A stretch of 64,000 nt of DNA from Sceloporus undulatus. Lineage: Eukaryota > Chordata > Lepidosauria > Squamata > Phrynosomatidae. The notes under the pieces were generated by a model. That model did no database searches, was not told where the DNA came from, and was given only the letters and a program-made list of their open reading frames with translations. Positions 44,167-56,149 of this stretch are shown here, one piece after another; position 1 is the stretch's first letter, and each line of letters opens with the position of its first letter. The position numbers and the translations under genes are program-made. The stretch is from positions 46,137,961-46,201,960 of the forward strand of contig NC_056527.1 in assembly GCF_019175285.1 (NCBI RefSeq). Direction: 5' to 3'.

Positions 44167-45113
44167 CAGGGGTCGGCAACCTCCGGCCGCGGCCGGTTGC
44201 GGCCCCCAGAGGCCTTCGTTGCTGCCCCCGGAGGCGGTTGCCGCCACCCGCGCGCAAAAAAACCCCGTCTCATAGCGGCAAAAAGCCGGCTGGGGGCCGC
44301 CATTTTTCGCCCAAATGGTGCCGAGGTCGCGTGAGCTTCGGCGCCATTTAGGGCGAAAAAAATGGCGGCGCCAGAGGGCAAAAAGCCATGCTGGGCGCCG
44401 CCATTTTTTCGCCCAAAATGGCCCCAAAGTCTTGTGTGACCTTCTTTGAGGTTGCGCGAGAGTTAGGCGCCATTTTTTCACCCAAAATGGCGGCGCCAGA
44501 GGCAAAGCCTCGCGCGACCTCAAACAAGGTCGCACGAGACTTCGGCCTCCAGGAGGCCCGATGCGGCCGGGGAGACCTCGAATAGAGGGCTCCGACAGCC
44601 CATCAGGCCTCTGGAAGGCCCGCTGAAGCTGTCGGAGCCCTGTTCGAGGGCCCCGCGAGGGCATCGGGCCTCCTGGAGGCCCAATGCCGTCGCTGGCACC
44701 CTCAAAGAGGGCTCCAGCGGCCGCATCGGGCCTCGGAAGGCCCGCTGAAGCCGTCGGAGCCCTGTTCGAGGACCCGGCAACAGTGCTCCAGCGGCCAGCG
44801 CGGCCTCCAGGAGGCCCGGTGCCGTCACTGGGCTCCTCCAAGAGGCTTTTTTGTCGCCTCTGACGGGCCTGGGGCCCCATCAGGGGCCTGAAGATGGGGA
44901 GGCCTGGCCCCCGGAGGGTGAAACTCCACCCCGCATGTGGCCCCCCCCGGAGGGTGGAAGCTCACCCCGGCATGCGGCCCCACCCCCGGAGGATGGAAGC
45001 TCCACCCCTGGCATGGCCCCACCCCCAGAGGATGGAAGCTCCACCCCCGGCTTCGGCCCCAGTCACCTGAGGAACAGCAACCTGGCCCCCGCCCAAAAAG
45101 GTTGCTACCCCTG
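44167..45113. mobile_element. Non-autonomous hAT element, 947 bp, GC-rich
   Basis: Ends CAGGGGTCGGCAACCT and AGGTTGCTACCCCTG are hAT terminal inverted repeats of the Charlie type. Flanks GTCTAGGG (44159-44166) and GGTTAGGG (45113-45120) are a worn 8 bp duplication near the hAT target consensus TCTAG. The interior is extremely GC- and CpG-rich with repeated ATGGCGGC/GCCGCCAT and GGCCTCCAGGAGGCCCG words, and four ~39 bp repeats near the right end. The 239-codon minus frame is low-complexity (Pro, Arg, Gly) and is not a transposase. Confidence 0.8.
44913..45065 (+). repeat. Four-unit ~39 bp tandem repeat inside the hAT element
   Basis: Units start at about 44913, 44949, 44988 and 45027 (periods 36, 39, 39). 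Each has GGAGG(G/A)TG(G)AA, CTCCACCCC and GGCATG(C/T)GGCCCC. Confidence 0.8.
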
Positions 45114-45119
45114 GTTAGG

Positions 45120-46970
45120 GTGAGGCTACAGTGTTTAAAGAAACACATTTAAAATGCACAAGGTAGATGGAATAGGTCTTATGCACTCTTGATTCTCTCT
45201 AGCCCTTTGTGAGATTGCCATACTTCTTCCCATTAGGCTATGCACCCTGTTTCATAGTATTAGGCCATGGCTTCCATACTCACAGTACTCCATTGACTGG
45301 ATGATTTAGACCATACCCACCATCTGTGTGGTAGCCTTCTTGCTCTGTGATCTTGAATTGGGACTGATTAGGCCAATTCATTCTGCTTTTTCCCTCCTCC
45401 AAACTGAAAAGTATTCCTGCAGACAGTAATTAAATCCAATTGCTAATCTCAAAGAGAGTACAATAGCTTTAATTTAAAACAGCTTTAGTGGATCTTTAAA
45501 ATGTTATTGTAACCTGCTTTGGATCCCATTTTGGGAGAAAGGTAGGATGTAAGACAATAATTAGTTAGTTAATTAATTAATTAAAACCACACTGTTTACA
45601 AAGTGTTTAAGCAGTTGATTCAGTGTCTACCCTTCTGGGACAAGCAAGTATATATAAAATACTTCTTCAAACACTGATGATGGTGATGATGTTCAGTAAG
45701 CAAAGTTTCTCTACTTGCTGATTAGATAAAAGTAATGGAGTAGGAAGCATGTGTGTCCTGTTGGATTAAAAAAAAAAGATTAGCATCTTAATGTAGATTT
45801 ACTTTTCCCCAGAAGCTTGTAATAAAAATGATCACATAAAAATCATTAATAATATTATTAATACCACCACACTAAAGAGCAGAGAAAAATAGTCACAGCA
45901 TATCAGATAGAAAACAAACCCAATTGAAGTGTGATAAAAAGTGGGTAATGATGGCATTGATGTAGTTCGAAAACCAAGTAGCTGGTGTTTATATGACATC
46001 ATAATCCCCTGTGAATTCAGTAGTTCTCCAGTAGTTGCCTAATTTAGAAATCTTTTCTTTCTTGAGGGACAAAAATAAAGGATAAAGGGGGGGGGGGACA
46101 GAAGGAGGAATTGGAAGCAAAATAAGCATGTCAAGGATAAATTAAAGGTTGTTACTAAAGGGTCTTATAAAATTATAACAAACAAAACCTGTAGAATATC
46201 AAAATATTATACAAACATACATGAACAGAATAAAATCAACAACATTTCCAAACCATGCATCATAAAACAAACTCAGTAATTCATATTTTTAAAGGTATCT
46301 TTCAGGAGATAAGGGGTCTTTGGAAAGCTTCCCTAGGAAGTGAATCCTGTGGTAGGGGACCTACAACCCAGAAAAGTTAATTCAGTATACCCAGTTTTGA
46401 AAATTATTTTATGGATGCATTTTTCAAAAAAGAATGCATATGAGAAAATACTGTCTTGCCACTGCACTGGGTTCAGCCCATAACCATATGAACTGTATTC
46501 AGAAGTGAATAATCAGCTAGTGCAACCAGTAAGCACAGGATTTATTTGTTCTCAAGCACCAGGATTTATATGCTGTTAAACACAGAGCACACTGTAACAT
46601 TTGACTCCAGCTACAGTTTGTGAACAGTCTGCAGGGATAGTCACATGCAATATACATGCAGGATAACTTAGGATAGTTTGATTATGTAGGATAGCCTGCA
46701 GACTTTTCTATACACTGATATCCTCCTAGCAAGTATTGGTGCTTCTTTTATACATTTAACTGTCTTTTATCATAAGCTTAAATTTGTTTCTGTCATATAC
46801 ATTCTAACTTTATTTCAATGTTTTTAAAAGTAATATTGAGTACATTTTGAGGAAATTGGAAGGATTAGCTTTTTCTGGGATAATATAAATCAATATAAAA
46901 TTATAATTTCAGTTCAGTAAGAGTGCAATCTCATATAGACAAACTTTACTTCATTGGAAGTCATTAAACA
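45120..46970. other. Intron sequence, no exon seen
   Basis: AT-rich DNA with a LINE/SINE tail scrap (GCTTTGGATCCCATTTTGGG, then TTAA repeats) at 45510-45592 and a G run at 46086-46096. Nothing else recognised. Confidence 0.45.
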
Positions 46971-46974
46971 TGCT

Positions 46975-47085
46975 GGATGGCCATCTGTTGGGGATACTTT
47001 GATTAGTGTTCCTGCATAGCAGGGGGATGGACTGGATGTCACTTGAGGTCTCTTTTGACTCTATGATTCTATGAAGATTTTCATA
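46975..47085 (+). mobile_element. CR1 LINE 3' end, severely truncated
   Basis: GGATGGCCATCTGTTGGGGA, TTCCTGCATAGCAGGGGGAT, and GACTCTATGATTCTATGA with the CR1 terminal repeat. Only the last 100 bp of the element is present. Confidence 0.85.
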
Positions 47086-47121
47086 CCTGCCTCAAACATT
47101 GCTCAATCATTCTGAAAAGGT

Positions 47122-47325
47122 AGAGGAAGCGTGCCTGTCTGGAAGCCAGGCATGCTTCCTCCATCATCAGGGAATCATTGCTCCCTCCTTTGCATCCCTG
47201 AATTATTGCAAGGGGAGCAGAATCCCTATGAACACAAACTTTGCATTCCTAGGAAATCTGCTCCGCCTGTGATGATTCCCTTTGGAGGAAGCGCACCTGC
47301 CTTCCAGACATGCATGCTTCCTCCA
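47122..47325. mobile_element. Inverted-repeat element, MITE-like
   Basis: GGAAGCGTGCCTGTCTGGAAG (from about 47126) pairs with the complement of CTTCCAGACATGCATGCTTCC (to about 47322). Each arm is itself partly palindromic. The outer limits and target duplication are not clear; the sequence 47340-47620 may belong to the same or a neighbouring element. Confidence 0.5.
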
Positions 47326-47629
47326 CACAAGTGACATCTTGCCATTTGGGGAGTGTGATGTTTAGATGACCCATGCCCCCAAAGCGAACAGAAGCCATGC
47401 TAGGGGCAAAAACTTGGCCTAAAAATGAGTGGATATAATCCGCTCCTGTATGCAGCCACTTGGGACTGTGGTGGTGGCCTACTTCGGGAGTGGGCTATGT
47501 GGTCACTGTGGTCCTGCCCAATCACAGCCGGAGGAACCTTTGGCTGCTCCCTCCGGGACATGTGCTTCGAACCATTTTTACTGTGTTGTGAGATTTTCTG
47601 TTTCATGTTAAAATGACCTTGATGGATGT

Positions 47630-48480
47630 GGTTATAACATGACTTTGATAAGTAGGGGGGCACTATTTGCTCCTTTGTCTCAGGCAGCAAAACATCTTGG
47701 ACTGCCCCAAAACACTTCCAATCATGATTTGAAAACTTTAAGAGCTTACTTTTTTGTAAAGCAATATTCTCAGACTCAGTAAGGTGAGGTTAACTACATT
47801 TTAGCAATTGTAATTTAAATTAACGACCCATGTAACTGACCAACTTGCTTCCAGAACACTGGTCAGAGCTGCATGCTCATTTAAAGTGTATTATGTAATA
47901 GCCAAAGAGTGCTGTGTTTCCTCCAACCGTTTGGCTTCTATATTCCTGCTCCTGTACATGTGAATAAGTTAAGTATGGTAATAATGCAATAGACATAGGG
48001 GAAATACATACTTCCCTGTAAATCTGACTCTCTGCAAGGTTCCAAATCTACTACTGAATGTTTCTTTCAATTATAATATTTGGAGTCACTAGGAAAGAAT
48101 GAAACCCACAGTTATTGGAGAAAGTAGCTTTATATTCATAGCATGGCTGTAGCAAATAGAGGGAAATGTGAAAATACATTGTCAACTATGATGATTTTGA
48201 AGAAAGCTTTAGCAATATGTCTAAAAATAATACAGTTGAAAGGTTTTGCTTGGAATGTTCCCATCAGAACTTAGAATGTTTGTCTGACTTTAATCTCTCC
48301 TCATTTTTTAAAAATGAAGACTTTATTACTGCTAACAAGAAACTAGATTCCTGATTTCAGATCTTTCTGAAGCTGGAATTTGATGGCTCTATAATTCTAT
48401 TTTGCCTTGCAATCGGAAACTATTGAAAAAAGAAACACCCTTTTTCTGGTTAGAGTTGAAAATGATTACTACAAGATTTT
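47630..48480. other. Intron sequence, no exon seen
   Basis: AT-rich, no recognised element and no frame with protein character. Confidence 0.45.
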
Positions 48481-48483
48481 TAT

Positions 48484-48681
48484 GTACAGTGGACTTGGTA
48501 TCTGCTGGGGTTTGGTTCCAAGACCCCCCGTGGATAACAAAATCCATGGATGCTCAAGTCCCATTAAATACAATGGCACAGTAAGATGGTGTCCCTTATA
48601 TAAAATGGAAAATCAAGGTTTGCTATTTGGGATTTATACTTTTTTTGAATATTTTCAAGCCATGGATGCTTGAATCCATGG
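48484..48681 (+). mobile_element. Tigger/pogo-like DNA transposon fragment
   Basis: TACAGTGGACTTGGTATCTG, TTGGTTCCAAGACCCCCCGT, GGATGCTCAAGTCCCATTAA and TGAATATTTTCAAGCCATGG follow the terminal sequence of Tigger-type mariner elements (MER2-like). The end is cut by a hAT MITE inserted at 48682; the copied flank TCCATGG reappears after it. Confidence 0.75.
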
Positions 48682-48835
48682 CAGGGACATAGCCAAGGGG
48701 GGGTTCTTGGGGTCTGAACCCCCCTTCCATTAGAAAAATGAATGGTGTGTGCTGCTGCGCCGCCACACCCAAACCCCATTATAATGGTGGCACTTAGTCT
48801 GGACCCCCCCTTCCTAAAATCCTGGCTACGTCCCT
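48682..48835 (+). mobile_element. hAT-like MITE, copy 3 (family H1), inside Tigger
   Basis: Ends CAGGGACATAGCCA and TGGCTACGTCCCT(G). The flanks are ATCCATGG (48674-48681) and GTCCATGG (48836-48843), matching at 7 of 8 bases. Same orientation as the copy at 8988. Confidence 0.88.
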
Positions 48836-48849
48836 GTCCATGGAATGAA

Positions 48850-48965
48850 TGAATTAATGAAATATTTATTTATATCCTGCCTCTTCCGTTTTGGGGATCG
48901 AGGTGGGTAACAACATTATATAGTACATAAAAATCAGACATTAAAACCCACAGAAATGGATAAAG
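48850..48965 (-). mobile_element. LINE 3' end fragment (CR1/L2 type)
   Basis: AATATTTATTTATATCCTGC, CTCTTCCGTTTTGGGGATCG, AGGTGGGTAACAACATTATA match the 3' terminus of the LINE at 58232-60770. Confidence 0.6.
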
Positions 48966-48969
48966 AAGG

Positions 48970-50030
48970 CCAGCTGTATTTCTAAGAAAGCCTGTAGTAA
49001 AGGCCTCATTTTTCATGTTTTGAGTAACTCTTCTTTACTTGGTATTGGTTGCAACTCAACTGAGATTAATATTTTCTGGGGGTTTTCCCATCTCTCAAAA
49101 ATATCACTGATTGGATGGTCTAGCTGTATGCTTTAAAAAAATATGGTAGCACTAATTGACTAGAAGAAGCCAACATTCACTTTCATACCAGTCCTGTGAG
49201 GTAGAAATTAACCATTCCATTTTATGAATGGAGAAGCAAGGTTAAAACACAAAGCAATCCAGTAATCCCAATGAATGATTCAAACACAGATTGCTTAGTT
49301 TCTTAATCTACACACTAGCCTATGGAGTGCACAGGTTTCCAATCAGAAACCTAATATATAACTGAACAATTCTACTGTTTGAATAAATAGTGGTTTACAA
49401 TGCATTATGTTTCCTGAACATGGGACATCTAGTTATAATAAAAAGAAACAGAGTTATGATGATTGTCAAAAGATGTTGCATTCACATTTCACATTATTTA
49501 TCAGATATGACCATTCAAGCAAACAGTAGGTGCACCATCTGGTAATAACCTGCGGAGCCACTGATCAAATTGCTGAGTGAGCAGTGGGTAGTGACTTGGA
49601 ATGTGCTGCATTAGATTATTAATATCAGAAGCCTGAATTTACTATGGGCCTTTGGGAGGATGAATGTTGCTTAGCAATTAAAAATAGTTTATTTGCTGGG
49701 AGATCAGGTTAAGATTCCACCTTTTCTATTTTTATATCCTGAAAAAATTGGGGTTGATCAGTTGAGAAAAATAGTGAATTGCAGATATACTTGACTGCGT
49801 GATCTAAGTAATACTTGTTTGTTTCTTTCTTAGAACAAACTCCTCAGGATTTAAACTTCCTGGCTCGTCCATGTACAATATACTACACCAAAAATAACAT
49901 AAATTCATGTGGTGTTTATGCAGCTCCCAATTAAAACCTTGGCCACAATTCGTGCACATCCTTTAAGAACTACGCTCAGGAAATGTGCATATGACGACAG
50001 CTATAAGATGACTGATAGCATGATACTATG
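48970..50030. other. Intron sequence, no exon seen
   Basis: No recognised element; a worn MIR-like stretch (CTGTGAGGTAGAAATTAACC, near 49194) may be present. Confidence 0.4.
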
Positions 50031-50034
50031 TGGG

Positions 50035-50915
50035 TTGTTTGTTTTTTTTAATTATTCAACTATATAAAAAAAATGAACATACAAACAAATATTCTTATGG
50101 ACAAAGGACACTATATACTAATAATGTATAATATAAAAAACCTCTCTCGTTGTTTACATGGATCATTTAAATACTTCCTGGTTAACTATACTTATCTTAT
50201 TCAATTAAGTACTAAGATTATCTCTTTAAAGTCACTAAACAATCCGGCTGTGATTCATTTAGATAAAACCCATTCCGATATCTTATAAATATTCTTGCAT
50301 ACATTTGTTGAAGTTCGAAAATATAAGTAACAAGTGTCATTAAAAAAAAAAGAAAAGGATACTAACAATTCTTAGAATTAAGAGAGGTAGTCATAATATA
50401 AAATATCACATGCTGTGTAACTCTCCCAATAAATTAAATAAGGCTGGATTTTGGGCCTTGCGTTTACTTTTGCCTAGAACTAAATTAGAGATTCATATCT
50501 TTCTGCCTTAAATGCCTTCATAAATAAGGAGTTCAACAATAATGTCTTAAACAAGCAATAATTGCATAGTCTGTGTCTATTGTTAGTAACAAATTGGGGG
50601 TGGTGGTGTTTTTTCCCAGTTTTTCAATCTTGGTTTTTTTTTTTTAATTTTCATTCTAGAAATTTGCCTTATAATTCTTTATGTATAGCCAATCTTCTTC
50701 TGCCTCTTTTATTATTTTCTTGTCCATTAAAGCAGTTAAGATATCCATCTGCATAGCTTCATCGAGGTTGCTTAGCCATTCCTCCTTAGATGGAATTTGG
50801 CTTCTCTTAGCATATAGGATCCTGGCTATGGTTATCATATACAAGATTACTTGTCTGTTGATTTTATCTTTTCCTACCTCTATCTCTAGTATGATACTAT
50901 GTGTTTTGTTAAAAA
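50035..50915 (-). mobile_element. L1 LINE 3' region and ORF2 C-terminus
   Basis: On the minus strand 50844-50656 encodes MITIARILYAKRSQIPSKEE and WLSNLDEAMQMDILTALM, matching the L1 ORF2 C-terminal region (the AKxxKxxxIPTxEEW motif). Below it lies AT-rich sequence ending, at about 50060-50035, in an A-rich tail as read on the minus strand. The 5' part of the L1 is missing. Confidence 0.7.
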
Positions 50916-50949
50916 GTAACTTTTTTCAAGCAGGCTTATTCCACAGTTA

Positions 50950-52200
50950 AGTAGGTTTGCAATCAACTTGACTCAGTTTATCAAGTCTCCTAAAAGTGCA
51001 TGTGCATGACAACAGCAGCCTGGTTCTAGTCCAACATTCTAACCACTGCATTATACTGTTTGAGATAAACCATCTTCTCTTCTTTTGAATATGGGTGATT
51101 TTATAGTATTCTTTAAATAGCAAAAGACTGTTACATAAAAGAGAATGGAGACTTGTTAGTTGCTGCCCTAAAGGGAGAAGTTTTGAATGAATATTAGTAG
51201 AACTTCTGGAACTCTTAAAATTATGTTGGAATTTGACTACAAGTGGAAAATACAAGTAGAATTCCTCATTTGAATAAGCAGAACTGTGTGTGTGTGTGTG
51301 TGTGTGTGTATACACACTCTCCATCCTTCACCATCAATTGCCATTGTAATAATCACGGAAGCTATCAACTGCATTAGTTGAAATTATCAGTAGAAAATCC
51401 AGGGTTTTATGAATTTAAATTACTTAACTGATTTATTTTTCTAATTGGTGTGAGCACTAATGATAAAGCATGTAAAGTGGAAACAGCAGAAATTCCTTAA
51501 AACAGCATGGTGTAGTGTAGGGGGGGGAAATGAAAGTTTGGATAAAATAAAAGAAAACAGCTACAATGAACTATGTTGGGAAGGAGTAATAGGATTACTA
51601 CATGTGGCAAATAAACAGTACTGTTTAGCTGTCTATGATAAATAGATGTGTTCCTCTAATATTATAATCCACACTTCCAGCTTTATCTTTAAACAGCATC
51701 TTTTCAAGGAAAATCTTCTTTGCTGCGGCTTCACTGAGGTATGGTTTCTGCTCTTCATCACTGACACATCGAAACAAACCACTTTTACCAGCTTGTACCA
51801 AACCTGCTTTATTTATTTTCCCCTTGGGTTGTCTTTGATCAAATTGAAAGGGGTCACGTAATTTTTTTCTTCTTTATCACCCAGATACTTCTAATTAAAA
51901 AAAGAAAAGAAGTACAACATCTCCCCGGTTTTGTTTGGCATCTGTATCACAGTGATTTTCTGTTTATCGTTTGCTGGTGAAAGGAAGAGTAAATGAGAAA
52001 GATTTGAAGTGCTGAAACTATCTCTAGAAATCTGAATCATTACAGGAAGGGATAACTGTTTCAGTTAATCACAACTGAAACTACCATAAGAATTTGTAAC
52101 TAAGGGAGTTTCTTCTAAGTATCAATAAGTACTCTTTGGTACAGTTTCAGTAGCATGGCCAACATATCTTTTACTGTGAAATGTCCCAAGATAATTCCTT
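50950..52200. other. Intron sequence with a (GT)n tract
   Basis: No exon-like frame. A GT microsatellite of about twelve units lies at 51284-51308. Confidence 0.45.
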
Positions 52201-52204
52201 TCAA

Positions 52205-52385
52205 TGTTAGATTTTGTGGGGGTTTTGGGCTATGTGGCCATGTTCTAGAAGAGTTTTCTGAAGATGCCAGCCACAGATGCTGGTGAAATGTCAGGAAGAA
52301 AACTCTTCTAGAACATGGCCACATAGCCCAAAAACCCCACAAAAAAACTATGGATGCTGGCCATGAAAGCCTTCGACTCCACATT
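52205..52385 (-). mobile_element. Long inverted repeat, common squamate repeat
   Basis: GGGCTATGTGGCCATGTTCT and AGAAGAGTTTTCTGAAGATG on the left pair with AAAACTCTTCTAGAACATGG and CCACATAGCCC on the right, arms of about 45 bp. TTCATGGCCAGCATC- and AGTCGAAGGC-type words follow on the minus strand. The family is familiar from lizard and snake genomes but I cannot name it. Confidence 0.65.
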
Positions 52386-52389
52386 TCAA

Positions 52390-53870
52390 TGTTGTTTTTA
52401 TGAAATGAAGCATATCCTCCAAGTCTTAGTCACATAGTTGAAAAAAAGCTGAGTAGTTACTGGGGAGAAAAATATAATTTGCTATTCTTTGAGTACACTG
52501 ATCTTGTCACAGCAAAGGAATTACTGTGTTCATTTGATTTCTTGACAAGACTACAACCCTTTAAGTTTGCTGGTATGTAATTAAAATAGACATAAACATA
52601 AACATTACTCTAATGACAGTATTATTTTTCCTATAAATTCAGTTAATGATAAAGAATTTGTGGAAATGTAGGATGTAGTTCTATGACTGCTAGATTTCCA
52701 GACATTAAATTTAACACATTATTACCAATCACAGCCAAACGATCATCTTCTAATGTCCAAATTATTCTACTAGTTTGCATAGTGGTTCAATTTTTTACAG
52801 TTCATTTACCATGGTTAATTTGTGCCCTCCAGCAACAGTTTGTAAATGGCATAATTAAAGAAAAAGAAGCAGCAATAAGAAAATAGATTACTCTAGAGAC
52901 TGGTTGCCTGATGAAACCAAGAGTTGGGGATCTGGCTTAATACAAATATATAGCTAAGAAGCTTTTGTGACATTAAATATTTCAGTTCTTTTGAAGGCGC
53001 TCCTGCTTTTGTTAAGATCTGGAAAGGCACGTGAAAAATGGCATTAGTATTTAACAATCTGCCCATATTATTCATTAGAGGGGTTTTGTATGACAACAAA
53101 AAAATATGTTCAGTCTTCAGCAGTGCTCATTGTTGGCTTCCATATCAGTGGAATGCTGAATCTGCTCCAGATTTTTGACCAGACTTCCAAGGAGCTATTT
53201 GAGGCAGGGATGCTGATTTTTACATAGAGTTCAGCACCTTTGTTAGCTCCTGTAAAGTGTGGACTAAAACCCAGAACAAGTTCATTGCTCCACCAACTTA
53301 AAAGCTACCATCTGACACTGGTTTTCAGTAATCAAAAGTCCTAAAAAGCAGTCCTTTCCTGCTTTTCTCTGCTGCTGTGGATTGGTAAAAGAGCCTAACA
53401 AAAACTTCTCAGAATATATTTTTCAGGGGGGGAAATCTATTTTATTTTCATTTTTTCAGAAAAAAGAAAGAAAGAAAGAAATCTTCCTACATTTTTCTTC
53501 TGTTTCTTTCTTTCTTTTTTCTTTTCTTTTCTGGTGACTGCTGTTCCCACCAAGTAACACTACAACATGAAATCGTTCTTTGCGTGGTATGTACAGTGGT
53601 AGGCCAAATACATAAAAGTTGCTGTCAAATGCAGTTGCTGCTGCCACTTGCAGGAACAACTAAACCAAAACAAAGCAAAGGAATAACCTGTGCTACTGTT
53701 AATTCTAATTGTGAATTCCACCCTTGAGAAACAAGGAGAACTCCTCCCTTTAAAATGGGAGTGGAAATATTCCTCCCATGGGTACTATGCAACCCCAGCC
53801 CATTTCCACACATAACTTACTACCTCTCTTTCTATGCATGGTTCTGAATGCTGGACAGTGAAGAAAATTG
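52390..53870. other. Intron sequence, no exon seen
   Basis: AT-rich, with an imperfect (GAAA)n/(TTTC)n patch at about 53460-53532. No gene or transposon recognised. Confidence 0.45.
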
Positions 53871-54756
53871 ATAGGAATAATCACAGAATCATGGAGTTGG
53901 AAGAGGCCTCAAGGACCATCAAGTTCAGCCCCCTGCCATGAAGAAATACACAATGAAAGCACAGCCAAACAGATGACTATCCAGCTTCTATTTAAAAACC
54001 TCCAAAGAAGGAAACTTCACCACACTCTGAGGCAGCATATTCCAGTGTCAAATAACCCTTACAGTCAGGAAGTTCTTCCTAATGTTAAGGTGGAATCCCT
54101 TTTCGTGCTGTTTGAATGCTCTGGATCCTATTCTCTGGAGCTTCAGACAAACTTGATCCATCTTCAGTATGACATCCTTTCAGATATTTAAACAGGGTTA
54201 TCATATGACCTGTTAACTTTTTCTTCTCAAGGCTAAACATACCCAGCTCCCTAATAGAACATGGTTTCCAGACCTTTCACCATTTTGGTCACCCTTCTCT
54301 GGACAACATCTTTTGGAACTGTGGTGTCCAGAATTTGACACAGTATTCTAGGAGACCTGACCAAAGCAGAATTGAGTGGTACTCTTACTTCCGTCAATCT
54401 AGAAGCTATATATCTATTAATGCAGCCTTGAATCAAATTGTATTTTTAAGCTGCCACATCATATTGTTGACTCAAGTTCATCTTATGGTCTACTAGGATT
54501 CCTAGATCCCTTTCATATGTACTGTTGTCAAACTAGGTGTCCCCCATCCTGTATCTATCCATTTCATTTTTCCGCCCTAAGTGTACTACCTTACATTGCT
54601 TCCTGTTGTAATTCATTTTGTTAGTTTTGGTCCATCTTTCTAATCTGTTAAAGTTATTTTAAATTTTGATCTTTTCCTCTGGAGCATTAGCTACCCCTTC
54701 TAATTTGGTGTCATCTGCAATGCAAATTTGATAAGCAGGCCCTTTCCCTTTCATCC

Positions 54757-55045
54757 TTGGCCTCAAACAGACAGCTCAAAAGAGCAGCTGTCAAGCCAAT
54801 CTGGGGGTTGGAGCATGTGCATGACACATGTCCCCAGATAACTTGGAAGCCATGCTGAGGCCACTGAATGCAGCCCAAAACCAACCAAGAAAAGGAATAT
54901 TTTCTTACCATTCCTTTTCATGGCGCATTCAGTAGTGGGCATCCTCGGGACCATGGCATCTGGTTGCCACAGTCCTTGGGCAGTCCTGGGGTGAATGGGT
55001 AGGAGTGGCCTCTGTCTGCTGCTCTTGCCCCGTCTGTTTGCCCCC
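54757..55045. mobile_element. Short inverted-repeat element inside CR1
   Basis: CR1 sequence stops at TTTCATCC and resumes at CAAGCCATTGATAAAGATG. The insert has CAAACAGAC near its left end and GTCTGTTTG near its right, each with GAGCAGC/GCTGCTC next to it. GGAATATTTTC and TTCCTTTTC are at its centre. Non-autonomous; superfamily not assigned. Confidence 0.65.
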
Positions 55046-55277
55046 AAGCCATTGATAAAGATGTTTAATAGCACTGGGCCAAGGACCGAACCCTGTGGCG
55101 CCGCTCTGGTGACTACTCTCCAGGATAAAAAGAGGCTATTGGTGAACACCCTTTGGGGTTTGGTCAGTCAGTCAACTACATTTTACTAGCTTGTTTGCAA
55201 GAATATCCTATCAAAGGCCTTACTGAAATCAAAATATGCTATATCCACAGCATTCTCTTCATCTACCAAGCTGGTAG

Positions 55278-55278
55278 T

Positions 55279-55332
<54 letters not shown>
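55278..55332. repeat. (TAGA)n microsatellite
   Basis: About thirteen TAGA units run directly into the assembly gap. It has expanded within the CR1 reverse transcriptase region. Confidence 0.95.
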
Positions 55333-55342
55333 NNNNNNNNNN
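55333..55342. other. Assembly gap, ten N
   Basis: Ten undetermined bases at the end of the TAGA tract. The true length of the microsatellite is therefore unknown. Confidence 1.
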
Positions 55343-56025
55343 ATTAGCCTGGCATGACATGTTTTTGAGAAACCCATATTGATTTTTTTGTCTTCCACAT
55401 GCTTACAGATCTGCTCTAGAATTTTTCCTGATATTGTTTTTATGCAAACTGGGAAGTATTTATTTGGGTCCTCTTTTTTACCCTTTTTGATAATGGGGAC
55501 AGCATTGCCCTCCTCCAGTCCACTGGGACTTCTCCAGTTCTCCAGGAATTGTCAAAGATTATTGCTAGCGGCCCTGAGATTACTTTTGCCAGTAATTTTG
55601 ATATCCTTGGATGTAATTCATCTGGCCCTGGAGATTTGAATTCATTTAGATTAGCTATGCATTCCTGTACTACCTCTTTACTTATTCTGTGTTGCATTTC
55701 CCCTACTGTGTCCACTGCTCCACATTCCTCAGGTTGAACACCCTTTTCCTTTTCCGAGAAGACTAAGGCAAAGAAGGTGTTGAGTAGTTCTGTCTTTTCT
55801 TGGTCCCCTGTTAGCATTTCACCATCTTCTCCAGGCAATGGTCCTACCATTTCCTTCTTCTTCCTTTTTCTATGGATGTAACTAAAAAACCCATTTTATG
55901 GTCCTTAATCTCTCTAGCAAGCCTGAGCTCATTCTGCATTTTAGCTTTTCTGACTTTCCTTAGCATATGCTAGCTGTTTGTTTAAATTCTTCTTTGGTGA
56001 TTTCCCCCTTCATTTACAATAATTT

Positions 56026-56145
56026 GAAATGTGGTCCTGGAGAAAGTTCGATGGATACTGTGCACTGCTAAAAAGACAAATAAACCAGCCCTAGACCAAA
56101 TCAAGCCTGAACTCATCCCAGAAGCTGAAATAAACATTAAAGCGA
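56026..56145 (+). mobile_element. BovB LINE fragment
   Basis: The plus frame VRWILCTAKKTNKPALDQIK followed by PELIPEA matches the BovB segment just before LKYFGHIMRR (WTARKTNKSVLxQIxPELSLEA). It begins directly at the 5' edge of the long CR1. Confidence 0.75.
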
Positions 56146-56149
56146 CAAT

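Larger units (their letters stand above)
53875..56025 (-). mobile_element. CR1 LINE, long copy with nested insertions
   Basis: Reading from 56025 downward the minus strand gives a CR1 ORF2: LLNTFFALVFSEKEKG, HRISKEVVQECIANLNEFKS, PGPDELHPRISKLLAKVISG, PLAIIFDNSWRTGEVPVDWR (55850-55480), AYFDFSKAFD (about 55230), [18 protein letters not shown] (about 55110-55060), VKGLETM (about 54250), and the 3' end with AGAATCATGGAGTTGGAAGA at 53885. It is interrupted by a short DNA element at about 54757-55045, and by a TAGA microsatellite plus a 10-N gap. Stops and frame changes mark it as inactive. Confidence 0.9.

Noticed and set aside
44161-44880. 239-codon minus-strand frame
   Set aside because: Pro/Arg/Gly-rich by-product of the GC-rich hAT element; not a transposase.
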